In this document: one piece after another, positions 32,351 to 40,154 of the stretch | How positions within the stretch are numbered: position 1 is the first letter of the stretch | How the letters are laid out: every line of letters starts with the position of its first letter | NCBI GenBank assembly: GCA_019637355.1 | Contig: JAHBVT010000001.1 | Location: 248,001 to 312,000 of the forward strand | Length of the DNA stretch: 64,000 nt | Source of the DNA: Gemmatimonadaceae bacterium | GTDB taxonomy: Bacteria > Gemmatimonadota > Gemmatimonadetes > Gemmatimonadales > Gemmatimonadaceae | Direction: 5' to 3' | Translations under genes and position numbers: made by a program | The notes under the pieces: model-generated | What the model was told of the DNA's origin: nothing | The model's input: the letters and a program-made list of their open reading frames with translations, nothing else | The model's database searches: none

Positions 32351-33562
32351 GTGCTAACATTGCCGCCCTGGCGCCGTCATACGCGCCGGACCCGCCAGCC
32401 GATGCCGCCAATCCCACTCGCCCTCCCGACCACACTGTTGCTGCTCTGCGCCTGTGCCGATGCGGTCACGGTCGGCGCGCCGGATCCCTACGCCGAGGTG
32501 CGGCTCGCGTTGACGGTCGATCCCGATGCGCTGCCGCAGTACAGCCAGAACCTGCCCGCGTACTACACGCCTGGCCTGCTGGCCCGCGAGGACCGCACGC
32601 CGCTCACGAACCCGACCACCAACGCCGGTGCGACGCTCGGCCGCGTGCTGTTCTTCGACCGCAACCTCAGCCGCACGCGGAATGTCTCCTGCGCGAGTTG
32701 CCACGATCAGGCGCTGGCCTTCGGCGACAGCGCGCAGTTCTCACTCGGCATCGATGGGGTGAGCCGCACCGCGGCCCACTCGATGCGGCTGGGAAACGCG
32801 CGCTTCAACGAGAGCGCGAGCTACTTCTGGGATCGCCGCGCGCCGACGCTGGAGGCGCAGGCGACGCAGCCGGTGCAGGATGCCGTCGAGATGGGCTTCG
32901 ATGCCGCGCACGGCGGGATGTCGGCCGTCATCGCGCGGCTCGACTCGCTGGCCTACTACCCGCCGCTCTTCCGGCTCGCCTTCGGTACGGCTGAGATCGC
33001 CGAGACGCGGGTGCAGCGCGCGCTCGCGCAATACATCCGGAGCATCGTGGCGGTGGCGTCGCGTTGGGATGCGGCCTTCGCCCTCGTACCCGCGCCGCCG
33101 CCCGGGCAACCGCCGAACTTCCTCGCGCCGCTGGCAGGCTTCACCGCTGCCGAGACGCGCGGGCAAGAACTGTTTTTCCGCCCCAAGCCGCAGGGCGGTC
33201 TTGGCTGCCAGGGCTGTCACGCTGCGCCGAGCTTCTCGTTGGTGCAGAACTCCAATTCCAACGGCCTCGATGCCGGCGAGACGCGCATCTTCCGGGCGCC
33301 GTCGCTCAAGGATGTCGGGCGCTCCGCGCGTTTTATGCACGACGGACGGTTCACGAGTCTCACGCAGGTGGTCGACTTCTATCTCGACGGCGTGCAAGCG
33401 GGCCCGGCACTCGACACACGCCTGATGGGGCCGGGCGGGGAGCCGCAGCGCATCAACCTCTCGCCGACGGACCGCGCGGCGCTGGTGGCGTTCCTGCGCA
33501 CGCTCGACGACCAAGCATTGCCGTCGGACCCGCGCTTCAGCGATCCGTTCCGCCGCCCGTAG
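32351..33562 (+). CDS. Di-haem cytochrome c peroxidase / MauG-family protein
   Basis: 403 residues with two c-type haem sites: CASCH (about residue 116) and CQGCH (about 287). Both MauG/CcpA domain blocks are present (LGRVLFFDRNLSRTRNVSCASCHDQALAF, then FRAPSLKDVGRSARFMHDGRF with a likely distal Met/His region). A lipoprotein-like signal (LLLLCAC) follows the start. It reduces hydrogen peroxide or oxidises a protein partner in the periplasm. The GTG at 32351 has AAGGA just upstream; an ATG at 32402 is the alternative and would begin at the hydrophobic core. Confidence 0.88.
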   Translation: MLTLPPWRRHTRRTRQPMPPIPLALPTTLLLLCACADAVTVGAPDPYAEVRLALTVDPDALPQYSQNLPAYYTPGLLAREDRTPLTNPTTNAGATLGRVLFFDRNLSRTRNVSCASCHDQALAFGDSAQFSLGIDGVSRTAAHSMRLGNARFNESASYFWDRRAPTLEAQATQPVQDAVEMGFDAAHGGMSAVIARLDSLAYYPPLFRLAFGTAEIAETRVQRALAQYIRSIVAVASRWDAAFALVPAPPPGQPPNFLAPLAGFTAAETRGQELFFRPKPQGGLGCQGCHAAPSFSLVQNSNSNGLDAGETRIFRAPSLKDVGRSARFMHDGRFTSLTQVVDFYLDGVQAGPALDTRLMGPGGEPQRINLSPTDRAALVAFLRTLDDQALPSDPRFSDPFRRP

Positions 33563-33571
33563 ACGCCGCCG

Positions 33572-34108
33572 CTACGCCGCCGGCGACCCCGCCGCCTTCC
33601 AGCGCCGTTCGGCGTCCTCAATGGCCGTGCTCACCTTGCTCGTGAGCCACAGCGCCAACGGCGTGATCATCACCGTCCCGACGATCAGTCCGGCCGTCCA
33701 GCCTTGCATCCGCTCGCCGAGCGCGGCGCGCCAGAGCATCAGTTGCACCGTGACCATCACCGCCATCGTGCAGACGGCGATGGCATCGAGCGTCATCTGC
33801 ATCGACGGCACGACGCTCCTGCGGTAGCTCGGCGGCAACTTCATCAGGCGGTCCTTGTCCGGCACATTGAACAGGTCCGGGCGCCGCGGCAGCAGCCAGA
33901 TGCTTACCCAACTGAGCAGCAGTTGCATCGCGCCGGCGATCATCGGCAGGAGCAACCAGCCGCCGAGCGTGGTCGGCACCGAGCGCGTGACCTTCCCCGA
34001 GGCCCCGATGTGCCGCGGGATCTCGTCGGGCAAGCCAGCGAATGTCCCGAGCGCCAGCACCAGCATCCCCAGCCACAGCGCCCAGGGCAGCAGGCGCAGG
34101 AGCATCAT
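33572..34108 (-). CDS. SdpI/DUF1648-like integral membrane protein
   Basis: 178 residues, about four membrane helices: MMLLRLLPWALWLGMLVLAL, LLLPMIAGAMQLLLSWVSIW, the IAVCTMAVMVTVQLM segment and WTAGLIVGTVMITPLALWL. The loop AGLPDEIPRHIGASGKV is the DUF1648 signature found in SdpI-type immunity or signalling proteins. No partner operon of that kind is seen. The ATG pair at 34103-34108 overlaps the serine hydrolase stop, so the genes are coupled. Converges on the peroxidase gene. Confidence 0.75.
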   Translation of the reverse strand: MMLLRLLPWALWLGMLVLALGTFAGLPDEIPRHIGASGKVTRSVPTTLGGWLLLPMIAGAMQLLLSWVSIWLLPRRPDLFNVPDKDRLMKLPPSYRRSVVPSMQMTLDAIAVCTMAVMVTVQLMLWRAALGERMQGWTAGLIVGTVMITPLALWLTSKVSTAIEDAERRWKAAGSPAA

Positions 34109-35562
34109 CGCGCAAGCTCCACGCGTGGGATGGCTCGGAGTCCCTGCGAGAGGAACTCCACGCGACCCTCGGCGTTGCGGACCAGCACCAGCGTCAGGGG
34201 CTGCGCGCCTGGTACCGGCGGCGTGATGCGCATTCGGTCGGCACCGATGAGCCGCACCGGCATCCGGAGGCCGTTCTGCAGGAAGGTCAGGCTGTCGCCT
34301 TCGTTGAGGATCTCGATGTTCTGCCGGCCGACGCGGTACCGTCCCGCGATCTGCGTGCGCTCGGTCGCGTTCGCGACGCGCGGCTCGGCCGGCGTGCTCG
34401 GCGGGGGCGGCGTCTCGCCGCTGACCGCCGCATACACGAGGCTCTCGATGCCGTTCAGCGGCGCACCACCGCGGTTGTCGTGCACGACGATCGCCAGCTC
34501 GAGGTCCGGATACATCGTGAGCATCGCATCGAAGCCGTTGATGGCGCCCCCGTGCCGCCACGCACGGCGTCCCGGTCGACCGGAGACCATCAGGCCGAAG
34601 GCGTACTGCGCCGCCGTGTCACCCGGGATCGGCGCGACGCCGGTCGTCAGCAGGCGCACGGCCTCAGGCGACAGCACGCGCGTGCCGTCGAGCATCCCCT
34701 CGGCCATCACGGCAATCGCGAAGCGCGCCATATCCTGCGCGCTGGCCATCAGGAAGCCAGCGGCCCATTGCGCGGTGTTCTCGGTGAACGGCCGCACGAG
34801 GCCGGCCGCCTGGTCGGGCGGGCCGACGTGGCCCTGCGAGAAGTCGCGCGTCATCGCGTGCAGCGGACGGAACGTCGCGTACGGCATTCCCATCGGCCGC
34901 AGGATCATCGACTCGGCGAGCGAACCGTAGCGCTGCTGACCGGCCCGCTCGATGACATAGCCCGCCATCGAGAACCCGGGGTTCGAATACGAGACGATGC
35001 GGCCCGGGTCGGTGAGGAACAGCGTATCGCTGACCTCGTCCATCACCTCGCCCAGCGCCCCCTCGCCCATCCGGCCGTATGGGACGGCATTGTCGATCCA
35101 GCCGGCGGTGTGCGAGAGCAGTTGCCGCGTCGTCACCGTCCCCACCTCGCGCCCGTCGAGCTGCGTCACGTAGCGCGAGATCGGTGCGTTCAGGTCCAGC
35201 GTGCCGCGCGCGGACATCTCGGCCGCCATCGCGCCGGTGATCATCTTGGTGACGCTGCCCACGCGGAACAGCGTCTGCGGCGTGACGGGCCGCGCTGTCT
35301 CTGCGTCGGCGACGCCGTAGCCCTTGCTGAAGATGACGCGGCCGCGATGCGCCACCGCCACCTGCGCGCCGGGCGTGCGGGTGCGCTCGAGCTCGGCGCG
35401 CACGAGTGAATCCAGCCGCGCCTCCCAGGTCGGCGGCGAAACCGGCGCCTGCGCACCGGCAGCGAAGGCCAACAGCGCGAGGCCCCCGAACAGCAGCGCG
35501 GTCATCACGACCAATGCCCGCAGCAGCGCCACGACGCCGTGTCGCGCGATCTTATGCATCAT
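34105..35562 (-). CDS. Serine hydrolase, class C beta-lactamase fold
   Basis: About 485 residues: signal/anchor (LVVMTALLFGGLALLAFAAGAQA), then the penicillin-binding/lactamase fold with S-x-x-K in RVGSVTKMITG, Y-x-N in YSNPGFSMAG and the third motif H-G-G in WRHGGAING. A C-terminal lipocalin-like extension (IAGRYRVGRQNIEIL) follows. It may be an esterase, D-aminopeptidase or peptidoglycan enzyme; beta-lactam hydrolysis is not implied. GGAGAGG six bases before the ATG at 35562 supports this start over 35577. It overlaps the RHH gene by 11 bp. Confidence 0.9.
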   Translation of the reverse strand: MMHKIARHGVVALLRALVVMTALLFGGLALLAFAAGAQAPVSPPTWEARLDSLVRAELERTRTPGAQVAVAHRGRVIFSKGYGVADAETARPVTPQTLFRVGSVTKMITGAMAAEMSARGTLDLNAPISRYVTQLDGREVGTVTTRQLLSHTAGWIDNAVPYGRMGEGALGEVMDEVSDTLFLTDPGRIVSYSNPGFSMAGYVIERAGQQRYGSLAESMILRPMGMPYATFRPLHAMTRDFSQGHVGPPDQAAGLVRPFTENTAQWAAGFLMASAQDMARFAIAVMAEGMLDGTRVLSPEAVRLLTTGVAPIPGDTAAQYAFGLMVSGRPGRRAWRHGGAINGFDAMLTMYPDLELAIVVHDNRGGAPLNGIESLVYAAVSGETPPPPSTPAEPRVANATERTQIAGRYRVGRQNIEILNEGDSLTFLQNGLRMPVRLIGADRMRITPPVPGAQPLTLVLVRNAEGRVEFLSQGLRAIPRVELAR

Positions 35563-35764
35563 CTCTATCCTCTCCATCGGTAGGCTGTTGGCTTCCGTCT
35601 TCCGTCATCCGTCCGCCGTCCGCGCGTCCCGCGCGCCTCAACGCGTCCCGCAGCACGAACTCAATCTGCCCGTTCACCGACCGCAGCTCGTCGCCCGCCC
35701 ACCGCTGGTACTGTTCCAGCAGTGTGCGGTCGACGCGCAGCAGGAAGGGCTTCTTCTCGGCCAC
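35552..35764 (-). CDS. Arc-like ribbon-helix-helix small protein
   Basis: 70 residues. KPFLLRVDRTLLEQYQRWAGDELRSVNGQIEFVLRDALRR has the beta strand and two helices of an Arc/MetJ RHH fold, here in the form usually encoded next to SPFH proteins. The tail is polar and unstructured. It probably binds DNA or tunes the SPFH operon; no direct evidence. GTG start, seven bases after the SPFH stop. Confidence 0.8.
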   Translation of the reverse strand: MAEKKPFLLRVDRTLLEQYQRWAGDELRSVNGQIEFVLRDALRRAGRADGGRMTEDGSQQPTDGEDRDDA

Positions 35765-35771
35765 GACGCGC

Positions 35772-36641
35772 TCAGGTGTACAGCGAGCCGGTGTTCACCA
35801 CAGGCTGCGTCGCGTGATCCGAGCAGAGCACCACGAGCAGGTTGCTCACCATCGCCGCCTTGCGCTCGTTGTCGAGCGTGACGATCTGCTTCTCGTTGAG
35901 CATTCCCAGGGCCATCTCCACCATCCCCACCGCGCCCTCGACGATCTTCTGCCGCGCCGAGATGATGGCGCTGGCCTGCTGCCGCTGCAGCATCGCTGCG
36001 GCGATCTCGGGCGAGTACGCGAGGTGGCTGATGCGCGCCTCCACGACCTGCACACCGGCCTTCATCAGGCGGTCCACCAGCGCCTTCTCCAACGCGGCCG
36101 AGACCTCATCCGTGTTCTGCGAGAGCGAGAGCTCGCCCGGCGTGTGCGAATCGTAGGCGTAGTTCACCGCCACGCCGCGCAGCGCCGATTCGCTCTGCAC
36201 CTCCACGTAGCGCGCGTAGTCATCGACCTCGAACAGTGCCTCGGCGGAATCCACGACCTTCCAGACCACGATTGCCGCGATCTCGATCGGGTTGGAGTGG
36301 TTGTCGTTCACCTTGAGCTTGGCCGTCTCGAAGTTGCGCACACGCAGCGAGATCGACTGCTTGGTGAGGAAGGGATTGGCCCACCAGAAGCCGTCCTTGC
36401 GCACCGTGCCCTTGTAGGTGCCGAAGAGCACCAAGGCCTTGGCCTCGTTGGGGTGCACGATGAACAGTCCGCCGAGCATCACGAGCGCGACGATCGCTCC
36501 GAGGATGTTCAGCAGGCCGGCCAGCTCGCGGCCCGACTGGAACATCTGGATCGCCACATAGCCGAGCGCGAGGATAGTGAGCAGACCGACGAGCAGGACC
36601 ACGAGACCGTTGCTGGCTGAGTAGGGCTTTTCGACGTACAC
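35772..36641 (-). CDS. SPFH/band-7 domain membrane protein
   Basis: 289 residues. Two N-terminal hydrophobic segments ([22 protein letters not shown] and [20 protein letters not shown]) precede the SPFH core ([85 protein letters not shown]) and a C-terminal helical region. SPFH proteins form ring-like membrane scaffolds. GTG start with GGAG eight bases upstream. Leads the SPFH-RHH-hydrolase-SdpI operon and is divergent from the Ser/Thr kinase. Confidence 0.92.
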   Translation of the reverse strand: MYVEKPYSASNGLVVLLVGLLTILALGYVAIQMFQSGRELAGLLNILGAIVALVMLGGLFIVHPNEAKALVLFGTYKGTVRKDGFWWANPFLTKQSISLRVRNFETAKLKVNDNHSNPIEIAAIVVWKVVDSAEALFEVDDYARYVEVQSESALRGVAVNYAYDSHTPGELSLSQNTDEVSAALEKALVDRLMKAGVQVVEARISHLAYSPEIAAAMLQRQQASAIISARQKIVEGAVGMVEMALGMLNEKQIVTLDNERKAAMVSNLLVVLCSDHATQPVVNTGSLYT

Positions 36642-36672
36642 GGGGGTGTCTCCGTCAGGGGTGATGGCGTAA

Positions 36673-36680
36673 TGATATCA
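36673..36680. promoter_or_regulatory. TGATATCA palindrome upstream of the SPFH operon
   Basis: TGATATCA inside AATGATATCACTT stands out in GC-rich DNA, 32 bases upstream of the SPFH start. It could be an operator for the operon's own RHH protein or part of a promoter. Short, so only tentative. Confidence 0.3.
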
Positions 36681-36740
36681 CTTCGGTAGCAATGTCGCAA
36701 GAGGGGGATGCAAGTCGCATTAAAGGGGTGTCCCCACGCG

Positions 36741-36769
36741 TTGCGGTTGAGCCCGGGTGTCTGGATATT
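36741..36769 (+). promoter_or_regulatory. Candidate promoter of the kinase operon
   Basis: TTGCGG (36741-36746) and GATATT (36764-36769) are separated by 17 bases, about 39 bases before the kinase ATG at 36808. Matches to the sigma-70 consensus are partial. Confidence 0.3.
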
Positions 36770-36807
36770 AGACGCGACTCTTCAGGCCCCGGACCGGGGC
36801 ATATCTA

Positions 36808-38532
36808 ATGATTTGCGTTCATTGCAGCACGCCCGTCGCGGACGAGGCGAAGTTCTGTCATTCCTGTGGATCAATGGTCTCGGACGCCGAAGGTCAGGCG
36901 GCCGCGACGGCGTCTATGGACCAGTCGGCGTTCGCGCATATGGAGAAGATGCTGCGCGACGAGACCAAGGGTGAGTACACGGTCGGCAAGATGCTCGGGC
37001 GCGGCGGTATGGCCGTGGTGTACCTGGCGGAGGAAACGCGTCTGGGGCGCAAGGTCGCGCTCAAGGTGCTGCCGCCGGAACTGACCTTCGGGCACGGCGT
37101 GGACCGATTCCTGCGCGAGGCGAAGACCGCCGCGACGCTGGACCACCCGAATATCATCCCGATCTACCGCATCGCCAGCGGCGGCAAGCTGTTCTGGTAC
37201 GCGATGAAGTTCCTCGAGGGCAAGTCGCTCGAGGACGTGTTGCGCGAGCGCGGTGCGTACTCGGTGGACGAGACGATCGAGTTGCTGGAACAGGTGGCCG
37301 ACGCGCTGGACTACGCGCACGAGCACCAGGTCATCCACCGTGACATCAAGCCGGCCAACGTGATGCTTGATTCGCGCAACCGCGTGATCATCACGGACTT
37401 CGGCATCGCCAAGGCGCTGAGCGAAGGCGCGCTGACGGCATCGGGCTCGGTGATCGGGACGCCGTACTTTATGAGCCCCGAGCAGGGGATGGGCAAGCCG
37501 GTGAGCGGCGCCGCCGACCAGTACTCGGTGGCGGTGATGGCCTTCCGGATGCTCGCGGGCCACATCCCCTTCGACGGGGACTCGGCGATCGACATCCTGC
37601 ACAAGCACTGTATGATGGATCCGCCGCGGCTCGAGGAGAGCGCGCCGCACGTGCCGCGCCACGTCTGCGATGCCGTCGACAAGGCGCTGTCGAAGAAGGC
37701 GGACGACCGCTTCCCGAACATCCGCGCCTTCGTGCGGGCGATGAAGGATCCCACGGTGAAGTACACGCGCCCGAGTGCACGCACCGAGGTGATCGACACC
37801 AACGAACTCGAGAAGAAGAACAGCGGCCCGCGGCCCAAGGTCGTGCCGCGCGCCGGAGCGGCCGACAAGACGGTCGTGGCGGGCGCCGCCGTGCGTCCGG
37901 CCGCCGCGGCGCCGGCCAAGAGCAACGCGGCGATGTATGCGGTGATCGCGTTGGTCGTGCTTGGCGGCGGTGGCTTCGGGGCGTGGAAGTTCCTCGGCTC
38001 GTCGTCAGCGCCGGCCTCGCAGGTCGTGGCGGATGCGCCGCCGACGACGCCGACCGACGCCGGGGCGAGCAGCTCCGGCAGCCAGCCGCCCGCGAGCACG
38101 CCGACGCCGGAACCGGAGCCCGTGACGCCGGATGCCGCGCCCACCAAGAGCGCCGCACCGCCGCCGCAGACGACCCCGCGCCAGACCGCGCAGCCGTCGG
38201 CTCCGCAGACACGGCCGCAGACGCCGCCGACGCAGCAGACGCCCATCCAGCAGACGCCGGTGCAGCAGACTCCGGCGCCGGCACCGTCCACGCCCGCCGC
38301 GGCGCCCGCCGCCGGTGGTCCGGGCACGCTGCAGATCATCCTCACCACGCCTGGCAAGCTGAGCATCGACGGCGTGGACAAGGGTGAACGTGCCCGCTAC
38401 TCCGAGCCGCTCTCGGCCGGCGACCATCTCCTGCGCGTCGAGCGCGACGGCTTTGTGACCAAGGACACTGTCGTCACCGTGCGCGCCGGCGAAACTGTCC
38501 GCGTCACCCTCTCGCTGACCCCCCGCCCCTGA
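36808..38532 (+). CDS. Membrane Ser/Thr protein kinase with zinc ribbon and PEGA domain
   Basis: 574 residues. Zinc ribbon C3-x2-C6 / C17-x2-C20; kinase domain about 57-320 with G-loop GRGGMA (64-69), K86, HRDIKPAN (177-184, catalytic D179), DFG (197-199) and SPEQ (223-226). A membrane helix at about 375-397 and a Pro/Thr/Gln-rich extracytoplasmic linker to about 505 precede a C-terminal PEGA domain (TPGKLSIDGVDKG). All catalytic residues are present. It is thought to sense or contact cell-surface material through the PEGA end. The downstream pseudoprotease starts in its stop codon (TGATG), so it heads the operon to 50074. Confidence 0.93.
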   Translation: MICVHCSTPVADEAKFCHSCGSMVSDAEGQAAATASMDQSAFAHMEKMLRDETKGEYTVGKMLGRGGMAVVYLAEETRLGRKVALKVLPPELTFGHGVDRFLREAKTAATLDHPNIIPIYRIASGGKLFWYAMKFLEGKSLEDVLRERGAYSVDETIELLEQVADALDYAHEHQVIHRDIKPANVMLDSRNRVIITDFGIAKALSEGALTASGSVIGTPYFMSPEQGMGKPVSGAADQYSVAVMAFRMLAGHIPFDGDSAIDILHKHCMMDPPRLEESAPHVPRHVCDAVDKALSKKADDRFPNIRAFVRAMKDPTVKYTRPSARTEVIDTNELEKKNSGPRPKVVPRAGAADKTVVAGAAVRPAAAAPAKSNAAMYAVIALVVLGGGGFGAWKFLGSSSAPASQVVADAPPTTPTDAGASSSGSQPPASTPTPEPEPVTPDAAPTKSAAPPPQTTPRQTAQPSAPQTRPQTPPTQQTPIQQTPVQQTPAPAPSTPAAAPAAGGPGTLQIILTTPGKLSIDGVDKGERARYSEPLSAGDHLLRVERDGFVTKDTVVTVRAGETVRVTLSLTPRP

Positions 38533-40154
38533 TGCGACTCTTCAAGATCCTGGCGCCGCTGGTTGGCGCCTTGTTGCTGTCCGTGCCGGCCTCGCTCGAG
38601 GCGCAGTCGCGTTCGGCGTTGCTGCAGCAAGCGACAGCCGCCCTCGACGACTTCGATGCGCCGCGCGCGATCCGCCTCGCGCGCGCCGCCTTGGACCCCT
38701 CGCTCGGTCCGCTCGACGCCGACTGGGCGCGCGGCGTGCACGTGCTCACGCAGATCTTGATCGAAGAGCAGCAGCCGGAGCTGGCGCAGACCTGGGCGCG
38801 CTGGGCCCTGCGCCTCGAGCCGGAGATGCCAATCGACTCGGTGGCGTTCCTGACGAACGTCGTGACGATGCTGCGCGAGGCCCGCGATGCGGCGCCGCGC
38901 TCGGCCGCCGACGAGGCGACGCGCGCGCGTTATGAATGGCCCGGGGTCACCTCCACCGCCACGGAAGCGCGGTTTCGCATCGCCAGCGGCGGTCCCGCCG
39001 TGACCGTGCTCGTGCGCGGCGTCGGCCTCGTGGGGCCGCAAGGCCTCGCCGTGCCGCCGGGCAGCTATGAACTCGAAGTCAGCGCCACGGGCTTCCTGCC
39101 GCTGCGCGTCACGCGCGAGGCGTTGCCCGGCGTCGCGATGGAGTTCTCGTTCACGCTGACCTCCGCCGCCGCGGCCGCCGCAACGCTCGGCGCCGAGGTG
39201 CAGTCGCGCCTGACCCGCGCGACGGTTCCGCTGCAGGTGACGCGCTTCGGAGGCCAGCAGGCCTGCGCCGCCGGCCTCGCCTCCGGCGGGGAGCGGCTCG
39301 TGCTCACGTCGTACAGCGCCATCCGCGGCGCCGACGCCGTCGCCGCCAATGGCGAAGTGCGCGTCGCCGCCTGGGACGTGGCAGCCAATCTCGCCGTACT
39401 CGTGCTGCCGGCCAATGCGCCGGAGCAGTTGCCCGCGACCAGCAGCGTGATCGACGGACAGTCCCTCTGGGGCGTGACCTTGGCGGAGTGTCGCACGGTC
39501 GCTCCGGCGGAGCGCGTGCTGCTCTCGCAGTGGCCGGAGCGCCCGCTCGGTCCGCTGGAGCTCGCCAACGCCCCGGCCGCCGCGGTCGGTTCGCCGCTCG
39601 TGGACTATCAGGGCAACATCGCCGGCGTCTGGATCGGTGGTGGCCGTGCCGCGCCGATGGGCGTGGTGGAGCCGCTGATCGCGAAGGCCAAGGAGAACAT
39701 CGCCGGCCAGCGAACGCTGACGCCGCAGCAGGTGGCGACGCAGGAGAACCATCGCTTCGGCTCCGTGATCATCGCGGTCGACGTACCCAACGCCACGCTG
39801 CGCGTGGTGCCAATCGAAGCCTGGCACTGGGAGGAGCTGCGCGCCGAAGGCCCCGCACCGCTGACCTTCCGTGGCGCGGCCGGTCGCTATCGCGTGGAGG
39901 CCAGCGCGCCCGGCGTCACCGCGCGCACGCAGGAAGTGACCATCCGCGCCGGTGAGACGCTGCGTTCTTCCATTTCGCTGCGCGCGGTGGCGCAGGGCGG
40001 CGCGCCCACGCAGCCCGCGGCGCGCAAGGGCTTGCCGAAGTGGGTCTGGGCGGTGGCCATCGGCGGTGCCGTCGGTGGGGCGCTGGCGTTGGGCGGTGGC
40101 GGTGGAGGCGGTAGTTCGGGTGGGACGATCGTGATCGAGGTGCCCAACCCGTGA
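38532..40154 (+). CDS. Exported PEGA / degenerate trypsin-like protein
   Basis: 540 residues. Signal peptide (ending SLEAQ); helical repeat-like region to about 130; PEGA-like strand region (LAVPPGSYELEVSATGFLPLRV, about 175-200); a trypsin-like segment about 220-395 with LVLTSYSAIRGADAV, AAWDVAANLAVLVL and AAVGSPLVDYQGNIAGVW. The usual catalytic His motif TAAH and the G-N/D-S-G-G-P loop are not present, so it is probably a non-enzymatic binding domain. A second PEGA-like region and a Gly-rich hydrophobic C-terminus (WVWAVAIGGAVGGALAL) follow. Start overlaps the kinase stop by one base; its own stop overlaps the GTG of the giant protein. Confidence 0.75.
   Translation: MRLFKILAPLVGALLLSVPASLEAQSRSALLQQATAALDDFDAPRAIRLARAALDPSLGPLDADWARGVHVLTQILIEEQQPELAQTWARWALRLEPEMPIDSVAFLTNVVTMLREARDAAPRSAADEATRARYEWPGVTSTATEARFRIASGGPAVTVLVRGVGLVGPQGLAVPPGSYELEVSATGFLPLRVTREALPGVAMEFSFTLTSAAAAAATLGAEVQSRLTRATVPLQVTRFGGQQACAAGLASGGERLVLTSYSAIRGADAVAANGEVRVAAWDVAANLAVLVLPANAPEQLPATSSVIDGQSLWGVTLAECRTVAPAERVLLSQWPERPLGPLELANAPAAAVGSPLVDYQGNIAGVWIGGGRAAPMGVVEPLIAKAKENIAGQRTLTPQQVATQENHRFGSVIIAVDVPNATLRVVPIEAWHWEELRAEGPAPLTFRGAAGRYRVEASAPGVTARTQEVTIRAGETLRSSISLRAVAQGGAPTQPAARKGLPKWVWAVAIGGAVGGALALGGGGGGGSSGGTIVIEVPNP

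Noticed and set aside
34105-35562. Calling the serine hydrolase a beta-lactamase resistance gene
   Set aside because: It has the fold motifs but also a C-terminal extension typical of broad serine hydrolases; nothing specific to antibiotic hydrolysis is visible.
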